From Gemmatimonadota bacterium (GTDB taxonomy: Bacteria; 4572-55; J002), in NCBI GenBank assembly GCA_003697105.1, contig RFFQ01000183.1, positions 1 to 45,051 of the forward strand: a stretch of 45,051 bases of DNA, written 5' to 3'. Below are positions 1-8,946 of the stretch, one piece after another. Made by a program: the position numbers and the translations under genes. The first letter of the stretch is position 1, and each line of letters opens with the position of its first letter. The notes under the pieces are model-generated. The model saw only the letters and a list, made by a program, of their open reading frames with translations, did not search any database and had not been told where the DNA came from.

Positions 1-307
1 CCACATCCATATAAAAATTCGTGAGATAATTCAATACCCGAAGAGCCATAAACCGGTCAACCGTGGATTGAAATTCCAACAGAATGTAAATAAACAGAGC
101 TTGATCCGGACGCCGTTTGACCTTGTAAATCAGGTCACTTTCGGTCGTTTTATAATGTTCTGAAACGTACGATTTATCAATAACTTCCGCCGTATCAAAA
201 TCAAGGTCACTAACCCACGATTCCGGCACGAACGTTTGGATCAACTGCCGGAAAATCGTCCGATTCTTGAAAAGCCGCTTATAACCACTATCGTGAACCG
301 TAGGCAT
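1..307 (-). CDS. Rpn/YhgA-like PD-(D/E)XK nuclease, N-terminal part (runs off the window)
   Basis: The minus strand is open from an ATG at 307 to the window edge, about 102 codons. The protein begins MPTVHDSGYKRLFKN and continues with ESDLIYKVK, an ILLEFQSTVDRFMALR stretch and LNYLTNFY. This is the N-terminal pattern of the Rpn/YhgA-like family (PF04754), PD-(D/E)XK nucleases sometimes called Transposase_31; the E of LLEFQ and the D of ESDL are likely active-site residues. Known members act as recombination-promoting or defence-linked nucleases. Here only the family assignment is supported. The gene starts 7 bp past the end of clpP, on the same strand and downstream of it. Its C-terminal half lies outside the window, so intactness cannot be judged. 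Confidence 0.75.
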   Translation of the reverse strand, partial: MPTVHDSGYKRLFKNRTIFRQLIQTFVPESWVSDLDFDTAEVIDKSYVSEHYKTTESDLIYKVKRRPDQALFIYILLEFQSTVDRFMALRVLNYLTNFYMDV

Positions 308-314
308 GAATTTA

Positions 315-914
315 CTAAATCTCCGCGGAATTTCTCACAATCCGTCCGATCAAACCGTATTCTAATGCTTCTTCTGGGGAGAGCCAATAATCTCGTTCGG
401 TGTCCTGTTCCACTTTTTCTAGCGATTGTCCCGTTTCATCGGCAATCAGTTGGTTGGCTCGTTTGCGTAATTTCAAAATCTCTTGAGCCGTAATATGGAT
501 GTCGGTTGCGGTGCCCTGAATTCCAGTGGAGGGTTGGTGGATCATAATACGGGAATTGGGTAAGGAAAGCCGGTTTTCTTTTTTTGCTCCTAACAGGATG
601 ATCACGCCAGCACTGGCGGTCAATCCAGCGGAAATCGTATAAACCGGACAACTGACAAAGCGGATCATGTCCATGATGGCAAACCCATCATCTGCCCCAC
701 CACCGGGTGTATTCAGAAAAACTTTGATTGGTGCTTCTGGGTCCCGATCTGCCAAAACCAGTAATTGACTAATCACACGGGATGCTAATTTGGAATTGAT
801 TGGCTCAGAGATTAATATCGTCCGCGATTCCAGCATACTTTCCGTAATACCTTTAGGTGCCTTATCGCTTTCTTCCTTTTGTTGCTCGTTTTCGTCATCG
901 TGAAACCAAATCAT
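315..914 (-). CDS. clpP: ATP-dependent Clp protease proteolytic subunit
   Basis: A 199-residue serine peptidase of family S14, the proteolytic chamber that partners a ClpX/ClpA/ClpC unfoldase in the cytoplasm. The triad is visible: Ser101 in SAGLTASAG, His126 in RIMIHQP and Asp175 in DTERDYWLSPEEA, with the spacing of E. coli ClpP (25 and 49 residues). The oxyanion-side loop reads NTPGGGADDG instead of the common NSPGG(S/G). The N-terminus carries an acidic stretch of about 25 residues before the conserved core. An AAAGGGG ribosome site lies about 9 nt upstream of the ATG. No unfoldase gene is adjacent, so clpP stands apart from clpX here. It is divergent from the acyl-CoA dehydrogenase gene. 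Confidence 0.93.
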   Translation of the reverse strand: MIWFHDDENEQQKEESDKAPKGITESMLESRTILISEPINSKLASRVISQLLVLADRDPEAPIKVFLNTPGGGADDGFAIMDMIRFVSCPVYTISAGLTASAGVIILLGAKKENRLSLPNSRIMIHQPSTGIQGTATDIHITAQEILKLRKRANQLIADETGQSLEKVEQDTERDYWLSPEEALEYGLIGRIVRNSAEI

Positions 915-983
915 CGATTAAAACCCCTTTCTATTGATTTTTAGCATTGCATTTTAATTCAAATGTTTTATTTTCAGGTTGAA

Positions 984-1012
984 AGGTTACGATTCAATCC
1001 AGTGTTTGTCAA
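984..1012 (-). promoter_or_regulatory. putative sigma-70 promoter for clpP
   Basis: On the minus strand TTGACA (1007-1012) is followed after 17 bp by TAACCT (984-989), about 70 bp upstream of the clpP start. The -35 box is perfect and the -10 box is moderate. Inferred from sequence only. Confidence 0.4.
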
Positions 1013-1046
1013 GTTCTTTATCATTCAATTTCCAAGGAGTAAATTT

Positions 1047-2219
1047 ATGGCTGAAATCCTGACGCCAGCAAACTTAGAGTGGCGTGAAAAAGCCCGTTAC
1101 ATTGCCGAACAATATGTCCGTCCGGTAGCCGCCGATCTAGACCGCACCGGAGAGTATCCCTGGAGTGTAATCGAAGCACTACGGGAGAACGGACTAATGG
1201 GTATCTGGATTCCAAAAGAATATGGGGGGCACGATGCCGGTATTCTAAACCTGTGTATTGTGGTGGAAGAACTTTCCCGCGCTTGCGGTGGAATGGGAGT
1301 CGCTTATGCGGTGAATGCACTGGGAAGCTTTCCGGTACTGCTGGGAGGTACAGAAGCACAAAAAGAGAAATATCTCCACAAAGTCGCTTCTGGAGAGACC
1401 TTAGTCGCATTCTGTCTCTCAGAAATAACCGCCGGTAGTGATGCCGGTTCTTTGAAAGCTCGGGCAACCAAAACGGAAGATTCTTACGTAATTCAAGGTG
1501 ATAAAAAATGGACAACGAACGCCAATGCCGCGACGCTTTACTCAGTCTTTGCCACCACCAATCCAGAACGAGGTACCCGGGGCGTTAGCGGATTCCTCGT
1601 CGAAAAAGGATGGGAAGGATTCACCATTGGTAAACGTGAGGATTTGATGGGCATCCGTTGCGTACCGGTACACGAAACCCATTTCCATAATTGCCGGGTT
1701 CCAGAAGATGCCTTGTTGGGGGGTAAAGAAGGACACGGCTTCAAACATGCCATGATGACCCTCGACCACGCCCGTCCCGGCGTGGCAGCACAGGCGGTTG
1801 GTTTAGCTCAAGGCGCCTATGAATTAGCGATGGATTATGTCCGCCAACGGGAACAGTTTGGACAGCCAATTGTCGCCAATCAGGCGATTCAGTTTATGTT
1901 GGCAGATATGGCAACACAGATAGAAGCCGCCCGGCAGTTAGTTTACACCGCGGCGCGGGCATTAGACGCCAAAACCAAAGATATGTCCAAACTGGCGGCG
2001 ATGGCAAAGGTCTTTGCGACGGACACCGCGATGAGAGTCACGACAGACGCCGTCCAGCTTTTTGGTGGTTATGGCTATTGCCGCGATTATCCCATTGAAA
2101 AGTATATGCGTGATGCCAAAATCACCCAGATTTACGAAGGTACCAATCAGATTCAACGGGTGGTGATTAGCCGCGCTTTAGTGCGTGAAGCCGCCGCAAA
2201 TGATAAAAAATCAGACTAA
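1047..2219 (+). CDS. acyl-CoA dehydrogenase
   Basis: A 390-residue FAD-dependent acyl-CoA dehydrogenase that introduces the alpha-beta double bond of acyl-CoA thioesters and passes electrons to an electron-transfer flavoprotein. The FAD signature CLSEITAGSDAGS and the C-terminal signature beginning QLFGGYGYCRDYPIEKYMRD match the two family patterns. Glu364 in YEGTNQIQR is the likely catalytic base. Length fits short/medium-chain or butyryl-CoA-type enzymes (about 380 residues). The ATG at 1047 was preferred over an in-frame ATG at 963 because AAGGAG lies 8 nt upstream and the family N-terminus begins there. The exact chain length or branched-chain substrate cannot be read. No etfAB genes are nearby. 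Confidence 0.92.
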   Translation: MAEILTPANLEWREKARYIAEQYVRPVAADLDRTGEYPWSVIEALRENGLMGIWIPKEYGGHDAGILNLCIVVEELSRACGGMGVAYAVNALGSFPVLLGGTEAQKEKYLHKVASGETLVAFCLSEITAGSDAGSLKARATKTEDSYVIQGDKKWTTNANAATLYSVFATTNPERGTRGVSGFLVEKGWEGFTIGKREDLMGIRCVPVHETHFHNCRVPEDALLGGKEGHGFKHAMMTLDHARPGVAAQAVGLAQGAYELAMDYVRQREQFGQPIVANQAIQFMLADMATQIEAARQLVYTAARALDAKTKDMSKLAAMAKVFATDTAMRVTTDAVQLFGGYGYCRDYPIEKYMRDAKITQIYEGTNQIQRVVISRALVREAAANDKKSD

Positions 2220-2267
2220 ATGCGGTGTAAATCCCAGCAACGCATACACCTGCATCCGAAAAATCTC

Positions 2268-2300
2268 AAGCCCGTCTTCCTTGAAGAAGACGGGTTTTTC
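2268..2300 (+). terminator. rho-independent terminator after acyl-CoA dehydrogenase
   Basis: A perfect 9-bp stem, CCCGTCTTC (2271-2279) with GAAGACGGG (2286-2294), a 6-nt loop and then TTTTTC. It lies 50 bp after the acyl-CoA dehydrogenase stop codon. Confidence 0.85.
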
Positions 2301-2392
2301 GATTTTGGACTTGCCCTGACTGGCTCTTTTTAATATGTTGCGCAGAAATAAGCACACCTTCTTCTTTTTGAAACGAATAGACGTCATTAGCT

Positions 2393-3163
2393 ATGTTCAA
2401 CTTCATTCGCCTTGCCGGACGCCGCACAATCAAATTAGTGGAATATCTGGGATTATTTACTCTCATGCTGGGGAGTATCGTTAAACAACTCCCCTATTTG
2501 TTCCGCCAATTTTACCTAACAGTCGATCAAATGATGAAAATTGGCGTAAACTCCATGACATTAGTTTCGGTGACCTCCGTTTTTACCGGAATGGTGGCAG
2601 CCGTGCAAGCCGCCTATCAGGTGGAAGGTATGGGACCGCCCAATTTCATCGGAATGGTGGTAGGCAAATCGATTATCATCGAATTGGGACCCGTGCTTAC
2701 CGGACTTGTGATTGCCGGACGAGTCGGCGCTGCGATTGCCGCAGAAATAGGCACCATGCGGGTTACAGAGCAAATCGATGCCATGGAAACAATGGCACTT
2801 GATCCCATGCGTTACTTGGTAATGCCCCGCTTCGTTGCCGGACTGCTGATGCTGCCCACCTTGACAGTCTATGCCTGTTTTGTCGCCATTGTTGGTGGTT
2901 GGTTCACGGCGATTAATGTCGCGCCGATTTCCACCCATACCTATTTTTCCGGAATGCAAGGCTTTGTGACCTCCTTAGATATTTTTGCCGGATTTTTTAA
3001 ATCGGTGATATTTGGCGGAATTATCACTTCCATTGGTTGTTTTTACGGATACCATACCTCCGGCGGGGCAGAAGGTGTGGGCAAGTCAACTATGGGAGCC
3101 GTGGTCGCATCATCTGTGATGATTTTAATTAGTGATTATCTGGTAGCCGCCCTTGTTTTCTAA
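2393..3163 (+). CDS. MlaE-family ABC transporter permease
   Basis: A 256-residue integral membrane protein with the MlaE/YrbE (PF02405) pattern: VTSVFTGMVAAVQAAYQ, then IIIELGPVLTGLVIAGRVGAAIAAEIGTM and TEQIDAMETMALDP. Several hydrophobic segments follow, ending DYLVAALVF. MlaE permeases are the inner-membrane core of MCE-type systems that move phospholipids between inner and outer membranes, usually encoded beside an MlaF ATPase and an MlaD substrate-binding protein. Neither is adjacent; the next gene, 49 bp on, is an ABC exporter with its own membrane domain. No clear Shine-Dalgarno precedes the chosen ATG. The family call is strong; the physiological partner is unknown. Confidence 0.9.
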   Translation: MFNFIRLAGRRTIKLVEYLGLFTLMLGSIVKQLPYLFRQFYLTVDQMMKIGVNSMTLVSVTSVFTGMVAAVQAAYQVEGMGPPNFIGMVVGKSIIIELGPVLTGLVIAGRVGAAIAAEIGTMRVTEQIDAMETMALDPMRYLVMPRFVAGLLMLPTLTVYACFVAIVGGWFTAINVAPISTHTYFSGMQGFVTSLDIFAGFFKSVIFGGIITSIGCFYGYHTSGGAEGVGKSTMGAVVASSVMILISDYLVAALVF

Positions 3164-3212
3164 TCATCCGGGAATGCTTCGATCTTATTCGTGCGAATAA
3201 AGGTGACTCCTG

Positions 3213-5003
3213 TTGGATACTTCCAAAAAGCGACTTCTCTTTGAAGTTTATCGACCATACCGGGTGCTAATCCTCCTGTTTATTAGTATTTCCTTCTTTT
3301 CATCTATCCTCGACAGCATTTCTATCGGTCTATTTGTTCCAATCCTCGGTAGCTTGCAAGAGGTACAAGATACTTCGGCATTCCCTCCCGCGCTCCAATT
3401 TTTGTTAGATGCCTTCATGGTATTTCCCCCGGAACAACGCCTGTTATACTCTATGGGGGCAGTCATTGTATTGGTGATTCTCAAAAACTTGTTTATGGGA
3501 TTCGCATTTTTGCTGGGATTTTGGTTAGCTTCCAAAATTGTAGCCGATATCCGTGTCCGTATGATCAATGTGTTACTGCGCGTCCGGCAAGATTACTTTG
3601 ATAAATATCAGGTCGGGCGGCTGATCGATAAGGTGATGTATCATTCGCAGATGTTTCAAGTATTCCTGCAAGAAATCTGTCGATCTGTGGTCTTTTTGGG
3701 GTCATTATTCACCTTGCTAGTCTTGGCAATTGCGATCTCATGGCAGTTGACGCTACTGGCAACCGGGCTATTTTCTTTGATTATGATAATAATGCTTTTT
3801 TACGGGCGTTTACTCCACTATCTTGGCCAGAAACGCACTCTAGCGAGCCAAGATTTGTCCGGTAACTTAGGAGAACTCCTGAACGGTATCCGGGGGATCA
3901 AATATTTTAATAAAGAGACCCTTTACCAGCAAAAATTGAATCGCAGTATCCACCGGTTTCGGGTTGCCGCGTATCAAGCGAGTTTTGCGGGGTCACTGGT
4001 GATGCTGATTACAGAAAGCCTGGCAGTATTGGCAGTAGGTTTCCTGTTTGTGGTGGCGTTGAACGTTTTTGCCCCCGACAAAAGTGTTCTACAAATTCAA
4101 CTTTTGCCGTTTCTGTATATTCTGGTACGCATGGTGCCATTGATCAAGATGTTAAATTTCGCTAAGGGCAATATTATTAACCAGTTACCTTCAATAAATC
4201 TGGTTTTAGACCTGATTCGTACCGATGATAAACCGTTTTTAACCGATGGAACGCAGCCATTTACTCATCTGAAAAAGGAAATCCGGTTTGAAAATGTAAG
4301 TTTTGGGTATAAGACGGAAAAACCAGACGTAATCCGGCATCTAACACTTACCATCCCGAAAGGCAAAACCACGGCAATTGTGGGAGAGTCTGGAGCGGGC
4401 AAGTCAACTCTTATCAATTTGTTGCTACGGTTTTATGACCCCCAGAGCGGGCGCATTCTCATCGATGGGCAACCATTAACAAACTTTCGGATTGGTACCT
4501 TTCGGGATCAAGTGGGTATGGTCAGCCAAGAGACGTTTATCTTTAATGATACGATTCGGAATAATATCGCGTTCGGCGCTAAACATGAGGTTGACGACCT
4601 AGCGATCATCCGGGCAGCAACCCGGGCGAAAGCCCATGAATTTATCATGAAAACACCAAAGGGTTATGAAACCCCACTGGGTGACCGGGGGATAAATCTC
4701 TCAGTGGGACAACGCCAGCGGATTGCAATTGCGCGGGCACTCCTCAAAGACCCGGATATCCTGATTTTAGATGAAGCCACTTCTGCACTGGATAATCGCA
4801 CAGAAAAACAGGTGCATCACGCCCTGATGGAACTGTGCAAAAATCGCACAGTGATTATCATTGCCCACCGGTTGAGCACGATTCAACACGCGGATCAAAT
4901 CGTGGTGCTCAAAGCGGGTCAGGTGGTCGAATTGGGCAGTGAAACCCAGTTAATGAACCAAAAAGGTGAGTATTATCAATTGGCTCAGGCGACACATACC
5001 TGA
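3213..5003 (+). CDS. MsbA-like ABC exporter (fused membrane and ATPase domains)
   Basis: A 596-residue ABC half-transporter. Residues about 15-320 form a six-helix exporter membrane domain; the nucleotide-binding domain follows, with Walker A GESGAGKST from residue 391, an LSVGQRQR signature and Walker B ILILDEATSALD, then the H-loop AHRLST. These proteins homodimerise and flip lipids, lipid A or glycolipids across the inner membrane; the cargo cannot be told here. The start is a TTG at 3213, supported by AAAGGTG 7 nt upstream; no ATG gives a better fit. It lies 49 bp after the MlaE-type permease and 31 bp before the PhnC-type ATPase, so co-transcription is likely. Confidence 0.9.
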   Translation: MDTSKKRLLFEVYRPYRVLILLFISISFFSSILDSISIGLFVPILGSLQEVQDTSAFPPALQFLLDAFMVFPPEQRLLYSMGAVIVLVILKNLFMGFAFLLGFWLASKIVADIRVRMINVLLRVRQDYFDKYQVGRLIDKVMYHSQMFQVFLQEICRSVVFLGSLFTLLVLAIAISWQLTLLATGLFSLIMIIMLFYGRLLHYLGQKRTLASQDLSGNLGELLNGIRGIKYFNKETLYQQKLNRSIHRFRVAAYQASFAGSLVMLITESLAVLAVGFLFVVALNVFAPDKSVLQIQLLPFLYILVRMVPLIKMLNFAKGNIINQLPSINLVLDLIRTDDKPFLTDGTQPFTHLKKEIRFENVSFGYKTEKPDVIRHLTLTIPKGKTTAIVGESGAGKSTLINLLLRFYDPQSGRILIDGQPLTNFRIGTFRDQVGMVSQETFIFNDTIRNNIAFGAKHEVDDLAIIRAATRAKAHEFIMKTPKGYETPLGDRGINLSVGQRQRIAIARALLKDPDILILDEATSALDNRTEKQVHHALMELCKNRTVIIIAHRLSTIQHADQIVVLKAGQVVELGSETQLMNQKGEYYQLAQATHT

Positions 5004-5034
5004 CCCCAGCATTCATCACCGAGTAGCTTCTACC

Positions 5035-5784
5035 ATGACCCCTATTTTTGAGCTAAAGAACGTCTGTAAGTCCTTCGGTAAGGTGACTGCACTAGATGGA
5101 ATTAACCTGACCATCATGCCTACGGAACGGGTGGCAATTGTGGGTCCCAGTGGTGCCGGTAAAACTACCTTGCTGAACCTACTGAATGGCTCGATCCGGC
5201 CAGATGCGGGAGAAGTTCGTGTGTTGGGGCAGAACCTCACCACACTGAGTCGGAAGCAACTGCGCCACATCCAGCGGCAGATCGGGACGGTGTACCAGCA
5301 GTTTCATCTCGTGGAGCCGCTACGGGTCATTCACAATATCAATGCCGGACATTTAGGACATTGGTCAGCGACAAAAGCGTTGTTTTCACTCATTAAACCA
5401 CTTGCGGTAGCGCAGGCACAGGAGGCATTGGTACAAGTAGGTATCCCCGAAAAGCTCTATGCGCAAACAAGCCATCTCTCTGGGGGACAAAAACAGCGGG
5501 TCGCGCTGGCGCGGGTATTGGTGCAGAACCCCCAAGCCATTCTTGCCGATGAACCTATCTCGAACCTTGATCCGCGTCGCCGGCATGAAATCATGGATTT
5601 AATTCGCCGGCTGGTCGATCAGACAGGTAAAACGTTAATCCTCAATCTTCATTCCATCGAATTTGCCTATACTCACTGCCACCGGATCATTGGATTGCGC
5701 CACGGGCGTATTCAGTTTGATGATGTTCCGGAGCGTATCAGCGAACAGCACGTGCATGAGCTTTACCGCCTTGAAACCCTCTGA
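5035..5784 (+). CDS. phnC: PhnC-type ABC transporter ATP-binding protein
   Basis: A 249-residue ABC ATPase. Walker A is GPSGAGKTT (residues 37-45), the Q-loop is YQQFHLV, the signature is LSGGQKQR, Walker B reads AILADEP followed by the D-loop SNLD, and the switch histidine is in LNLHSIEFA. Overall it resembles PhnC, the ATPase of phosphonate/phosphite/phosphate importers. The ATG at 5035 fits the family N-terminus ([10 protein letters not shown]); an in-frame start at 4966 would overlap the upstream gene and adds 23 unrelated residues. The next gene, a PhnE-type permease, begins inside its last 29 bp, so the two are translationally coupled and probably form one transporter. Confidence 0.85.
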   Translation: MTPIFELKNVCKSFGKVTALDGINLTIMPTERVAIVGPSGAGKTTLLNLLNGSIRPDAGEVRVLGQNLTTLSRKQLRHIQRQIGTVYQQFHLVEPLRVIHNINAGHLGHWSATKALFSLIKPLAVAQAQEALVQVGIPEKLYAQTSHLSGGQKQRVALARVLVQNPQAILADEPISNLDPRRRHEIMDLIRRLVDQTGKTLILNLHSIEFAYTHCHRIIGLRHGRIQFDDVPERISEQHVHELYRLETL

Positions 5785-7444
5785 CACTCGCAACGTTCCA
5801 TCCCCGCCGCCGTTATGGCATCGCCGGTTTTGGTTGCTAAGTTTTGGGGTAGCTCTGGTGTTCTCGCTGGGGCAAACCGGTTTTTTTCGGGAAGAGTTGG
5901 TCAATTATGGCGGTGTCGCGTTGATCGGGCGGGTATTCGGTGCCGCCTTACACCCCGACCTGAGCCTCTCCTTTCTCCGCCTAACATTGGATGCCACATT
6001 GGTTACGCTGGCGTATGCCGTTTGCGGAACAGCATTTAGCCTGATCTTCGGCAGCCTATTGGCCTTACCCGCATCCCAGATATTTTGGAAGACCGTTTTC
6101 CGCCATGACGCCTCCTCGCGCCGGGCACGGGTCTGCTGGCTAACGGTACGGACACTCCTTGCCATACCACGGGGTATCCACGAATTCTTATGGGGCTTAA
6201 TTTTTATCAACATCTTAGGGCTAGACCCGATCTCGGCAATCCTCGCGATTACCATCCCTTTTGGCTCGATTGTCGCCAAAGTTTACTCGGAAACACTGGA
6301 TGAAACCTCACCAGTGGTGTTTAATGCTCTCCTTAACAGCGGCGCTAAACCATTCCCAGCACTGTTTTATGCCTTGATTCCTCAAGCTATACCAGATTTA
6401 GTCTCATATGCCTTTTACCGGTTTGAGTGTGCTATCCGAGCAGCGGCAGTATTGGGGGTAATCGGGGTGGGTGGATTGGGATACCAAATTTTGCTCAGCT
6501 TACAAAGTTTAAAATATCAGGAGTTGTGGACTCTCTTTTTTGCCCTGATGGTACTCAGTGGGGGTGCAGACCTTTGGAGTAGTGTGTTGCGGAAACGGCT
6601 CACACAGGAACAATCCGATTCCGCTTCCATTCGATTTTTAGTGCGCGGTTCAATCCTCTTAGCGATAGTATTATTACCGGTTTCACTCGGATATGTGCAG
6701 CCGGATTTTGGACGTATTTTTTCCGAGCGCACCGGTAGATTAATCATTTCTATCACAGATCAAGCGTTTCCACCGCGTTATGAACCGGGTCAAACGGGGT
6801 ACATGCTCGCCCTGTCAATGAAGACGCTGGCAATGTCGCTATTAGCGATGGTCTTTGCCAGTTTTGGTGGGATGGTCTTTGCCTTTTTTGCCGCCAGAAA
6901 CCTGCTTTTGCCGGGTGGGATTATGATCCCCGAAAAAGCGTCTCTCTGGCAGCGGTTTTCCGGCAGGTTGGTATGGGTTGTTTCCCGAATGATCCTGCTT
7001 TTTACGCGGGCGATCCCCGCCCCCATTTGGGCGCTAATCTGTCTCTTTGTGCTTTTCCCGGGTATTCTCCCCGGAGCGATTGCCCTCGGGCTTTACAATT
7101 TTGGGATCCTCGGACGTTTGATGGCAGAAGTAGTGGAACATCTAGACCCCCGCCCCCTAAATGCACTTAAACATCAGGGAGCTTCGGGCTGGCAAGTCTT
7201 TTTTTACGGCGTTCTGCCTTCAGCCATGCCCCGCTTTTTGGCATACAGCCTTTACCGGTGGGAAGTTTGCTTGCGGGCTACGGTGATTGTGGGGCTAGTG
7301 GGAGCTGGGGGTTTGGGCCGTCTCCTCACAGAGCAACTCAGCAGTTTTGATTACCGGGGATTAGGGGTTACGTTGGCATATTTCATCGCACTGACCTTTT
7401 TTGTTGACCTCGTGAGCGCCTTTGTCCGAAAGACATGGCATTGA
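5756..7444 (+). CDS. fused PhnE-PhnE phosphonate-type ABC permease
   Basis: A 562-residue permease holding two complete binding-protein-dependent transport membrane domains in one chain. Each half ends in the same coupling-helix region: IPQAIPDLVSYAFYRFE with GVIGVGGLGYQI in the first, and LPSAMPRFLAYSLYRWE with GLVGAGGLGRLL in the second. In most PhnCDE systems two separate PhnE chains form the channel; here the fusion makes both halves. The ATG at 5756 overlaps phnC by 29 bp; the longer frame from 5663 only reads phnC in another frame. Phosphonate, phosphite, phosphate or another small anion is possible. The candidate binding protein is 5.7 kb away at 13166-14116 on the other strand. Confidence 0.88.
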   Translation: MSFTALKPSDTRNVPSPPPLWHRRFWLLSFGVALVFSLGQTGFFREELVNYGGVALIGRVFGAALHPDLSLSFLRLTLDATLVTLAYAVCGTAFSLIFGSLLALPASQIFWKTVFRHDASSRRARVCWLTVRTLLAIPRGIHEFLWGLIFINILGLDPISAILAITIPFGSIVAKVYSETLDETSPVVFNALLNSGAKPFPALFYALIPQAIPDLVSYAFYRFECAIRAAAVLGVIGVGGLGYQILLSLQSLKYQELWTLFFALMVLSGGADLWSSVLRKRLTQEQSDSASIRFLVRGSILLAIVLLPVSLGYVQPDFGRIFSERTGRLIISITDQAFPPRYEPGQTGYMLALSMKTLAMSLLAMVFASFGGMVFAFFAARNLLLPGGIMIPEKASLWQRFSGRLVWVVSRMILLFTRAIPAPIWALICLFVLFPGILPGAIALGLYNFGILGRLMAEVVEHLDPRPLNALKHQGASGWQVFFYGVLPSAMPRFLAYSLYRWEVCLRATVIVGLVGAGGLGRLLTEQLSSFDYRGLGVTLAYFIALTFFVDLVSAFVRKTWH

Positions 7445-7453
7445 AGATTAAGG

Positions 7454-7482
7454 TTGATATTTTTGGATACGTATTGTAAATT
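7454..7482 (+). promoter_or_regulatory. putative promoter for gatD
   Basis: TTGATA (7454-7459), a 17-bp spacer and TAAATT (7477-7482) lie about 60 bp upstream of the gatD ATG, in the 97-bp gap after the permease gene. Match to consensus is moderate. Confidence 0.35.
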
Positions 7483-7541
7483 TTCCGCATAGTATTAAGA
7501 ATGGGACGTACCTCATCTACGATACATATAAAGGAGTCATA

Positions 7542-8924
7542 ATGAGTGATAGTTATAAAGGTTACCGGGAGCCGGTATTAAGTGTACTCAAAAAAAACAA
7601 CGTTCGGGTGTGGAGCGAAGTAGAAATGCAAACCACTCGCGGGGAATTTAAGGGCTTGATTTTGCCCCGTTCCGAGACCGCCGATGCCAAACACATCGTC
7701 TTGAAATTGATCAATGGCTACAATATCGGGATTGCCGCCGAGTTGGTTCAGTCCATCCGGGAAGTGGGCTACAAAGAGGCACATTACCAAATTCCCGAAA
7801 AAGATTTTCCGGTAGATGAGGGCAAACCGAATGTCAAATTGCTCGGAACCGGAGGCACAATTGCCAGCCGGCTGGATTATCGCACTGGGGCGGTTATTCC
7901 GGCATTTTCTCCCGGCGAATTGTACGGCTCTGTACCGGAATTAGCGGATTACTGTAATCTGGAAACCGAAAAATTGTTCGGGGTGTTTAGTGAAAACATG
8001 GGTCCGGAACAGTGGATAAAAACCGCCGAAGCGATTGGTGAAGAAATTGAAAAGGGCGTGGACGGCATTGTCATCGGGCACGGCACGGATACGATGCACC
8101 ACACGGCGGCCGTACTCTCCTTTATGGTGCAGAATTCACCCATCCCGATTGTGATGGTCGGTTCGCAACGTTCGTCGGATCGCCCTTCGTCCGATGCCGC
8201 ACTCAACCTTATTCATGCCGTCAAGACGGCGGCGGAAAGTGATATGGCAGAAACGATGGTCTGTATGTTTGGTCCCACCTCGGATCAATACGGACTGTTA
8301 CATCGAGGGACGCGAGTTCGCAAAATGCACTCCTCGTACCGTTCCACCTTTCGGACGATCAGTGATATACCGCTGGCAATGGTGGACCGGGATAAGATAA
8401 CACCCCTACGGCAAGATTACAAACGGCGGCGCTCAGACCGGAATGTGAATATCAACGCCGTGTTCGAGGAAAAAGTCTCCATCGTCTATTATTATCCCAA
8501 TATGAAGCCGGACATCATCGATTCGTTGGTGGACAATGGGTACCGGGGTATTGTCATTGCCGGAACGGGGTTAGGTCATGTCAATAAGCCGGTCTATCCG
8601 GCATTACAACGCGCACGGGAGCACGGTGTGGCAGTTTACATGACGGTACAAACGTTATGGGGCTATGTGCAAATGTATGTCTATGAAACCGGACGGGAAA
8701 TGATGCAACTGGGTGTTGTTCCTACGGCAAATATGCTTCCGGAAACGGCGTATGTGAAATTGGGTTGGGCATTGGGGCAAACAGATGATCTGGAAAAAGT
8801 GAAGGAGATCATGTTGACCCCTATTAGTGGAGAAATCACAGAACGTGAGCCTTACAACGGCTATTTAGTCTATCAAGGGGGTATCCCCGAAGTAGAAGAA
8901 TTTTTGCGACAAATTAAGCGCTAA
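7542..8924 (+). CDS. gatD: Glu-tRNA(Gln) amidotransferase subunit D (archaeal-type GatD)
   Basis: A 460-residue protein. Residues about 1-90 match the GatD-specific N-terminal domain, including RGEFKGLILPRS and IVLKLINGYNIGI. The rest is an L-asparaginase-type amidohydrolase core with the threonine motif LGTGGTIAS (Thr106) and the second motif GHGTDTM (Thr182-Asp183). In archaea GatD releases ammonia from glutamine or asparagine and passes it to GatE, which amidates Glu-tRNA(Gln). The start is clear: AAAGGAGT lies 8 nt before the ATG. No gatE, gatA, gatB or gatC gene is in the window. It could work as an amidohydrolase without tRNA partners, but the specific N-terminal domain makes a plain asparaginase unlikely. 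Bacterial occurrence is unusual; see findings. Confidence 0.87.
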   Translation: MSDSYKGYREPVLSVLKKNNVRVWSEVEMQTTRGEFKGLILPRSETADAKHIVLKLINGYNIGIAAELVQSIREVGYKEAHYQIPEKDFPVDEGKPNVKLLGTGGTIASRLDYRTGAVIPAFSPGELYGSVPELADYCNLETEKLFGVFSENMGPEQWIKTAEAIGEEIEKGVDGIVIGHGTDTMHHTAAVLSFMVQNSPIPIVMVGSQRSSDRPSSDAALNLIHAVKTAAESDMAETMVCMFGPTSDQYGLLHRGTRVRKMHSSYRSTFRTISDIPLAMVDRDKITPLRQDYKRRRSDRNVNINAVFEEKVSIVYYYPNMKPDIIDSLVDNGYRGIVIAGTGLGHVNKPVYPALQRAREHGVAVYMTVQTLWGYVQMYVYETGREMMQLGVVPTANMLPETAYVKLGWALGQTDDLEKVKEIMLTPISGEITEREPYNGYLVYQGGIPEVEEFLRQIKR

Positions 8925-8946
8925 ACCTACCAGTACACATGAAAGT

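Noticed and set aside
2393-3163. A complete Mla lipid-transport operon
   Set aside because: MlaF and the MCE protein are absent; the adjacent ATPase belongs to an exporter with its own membrane domain.
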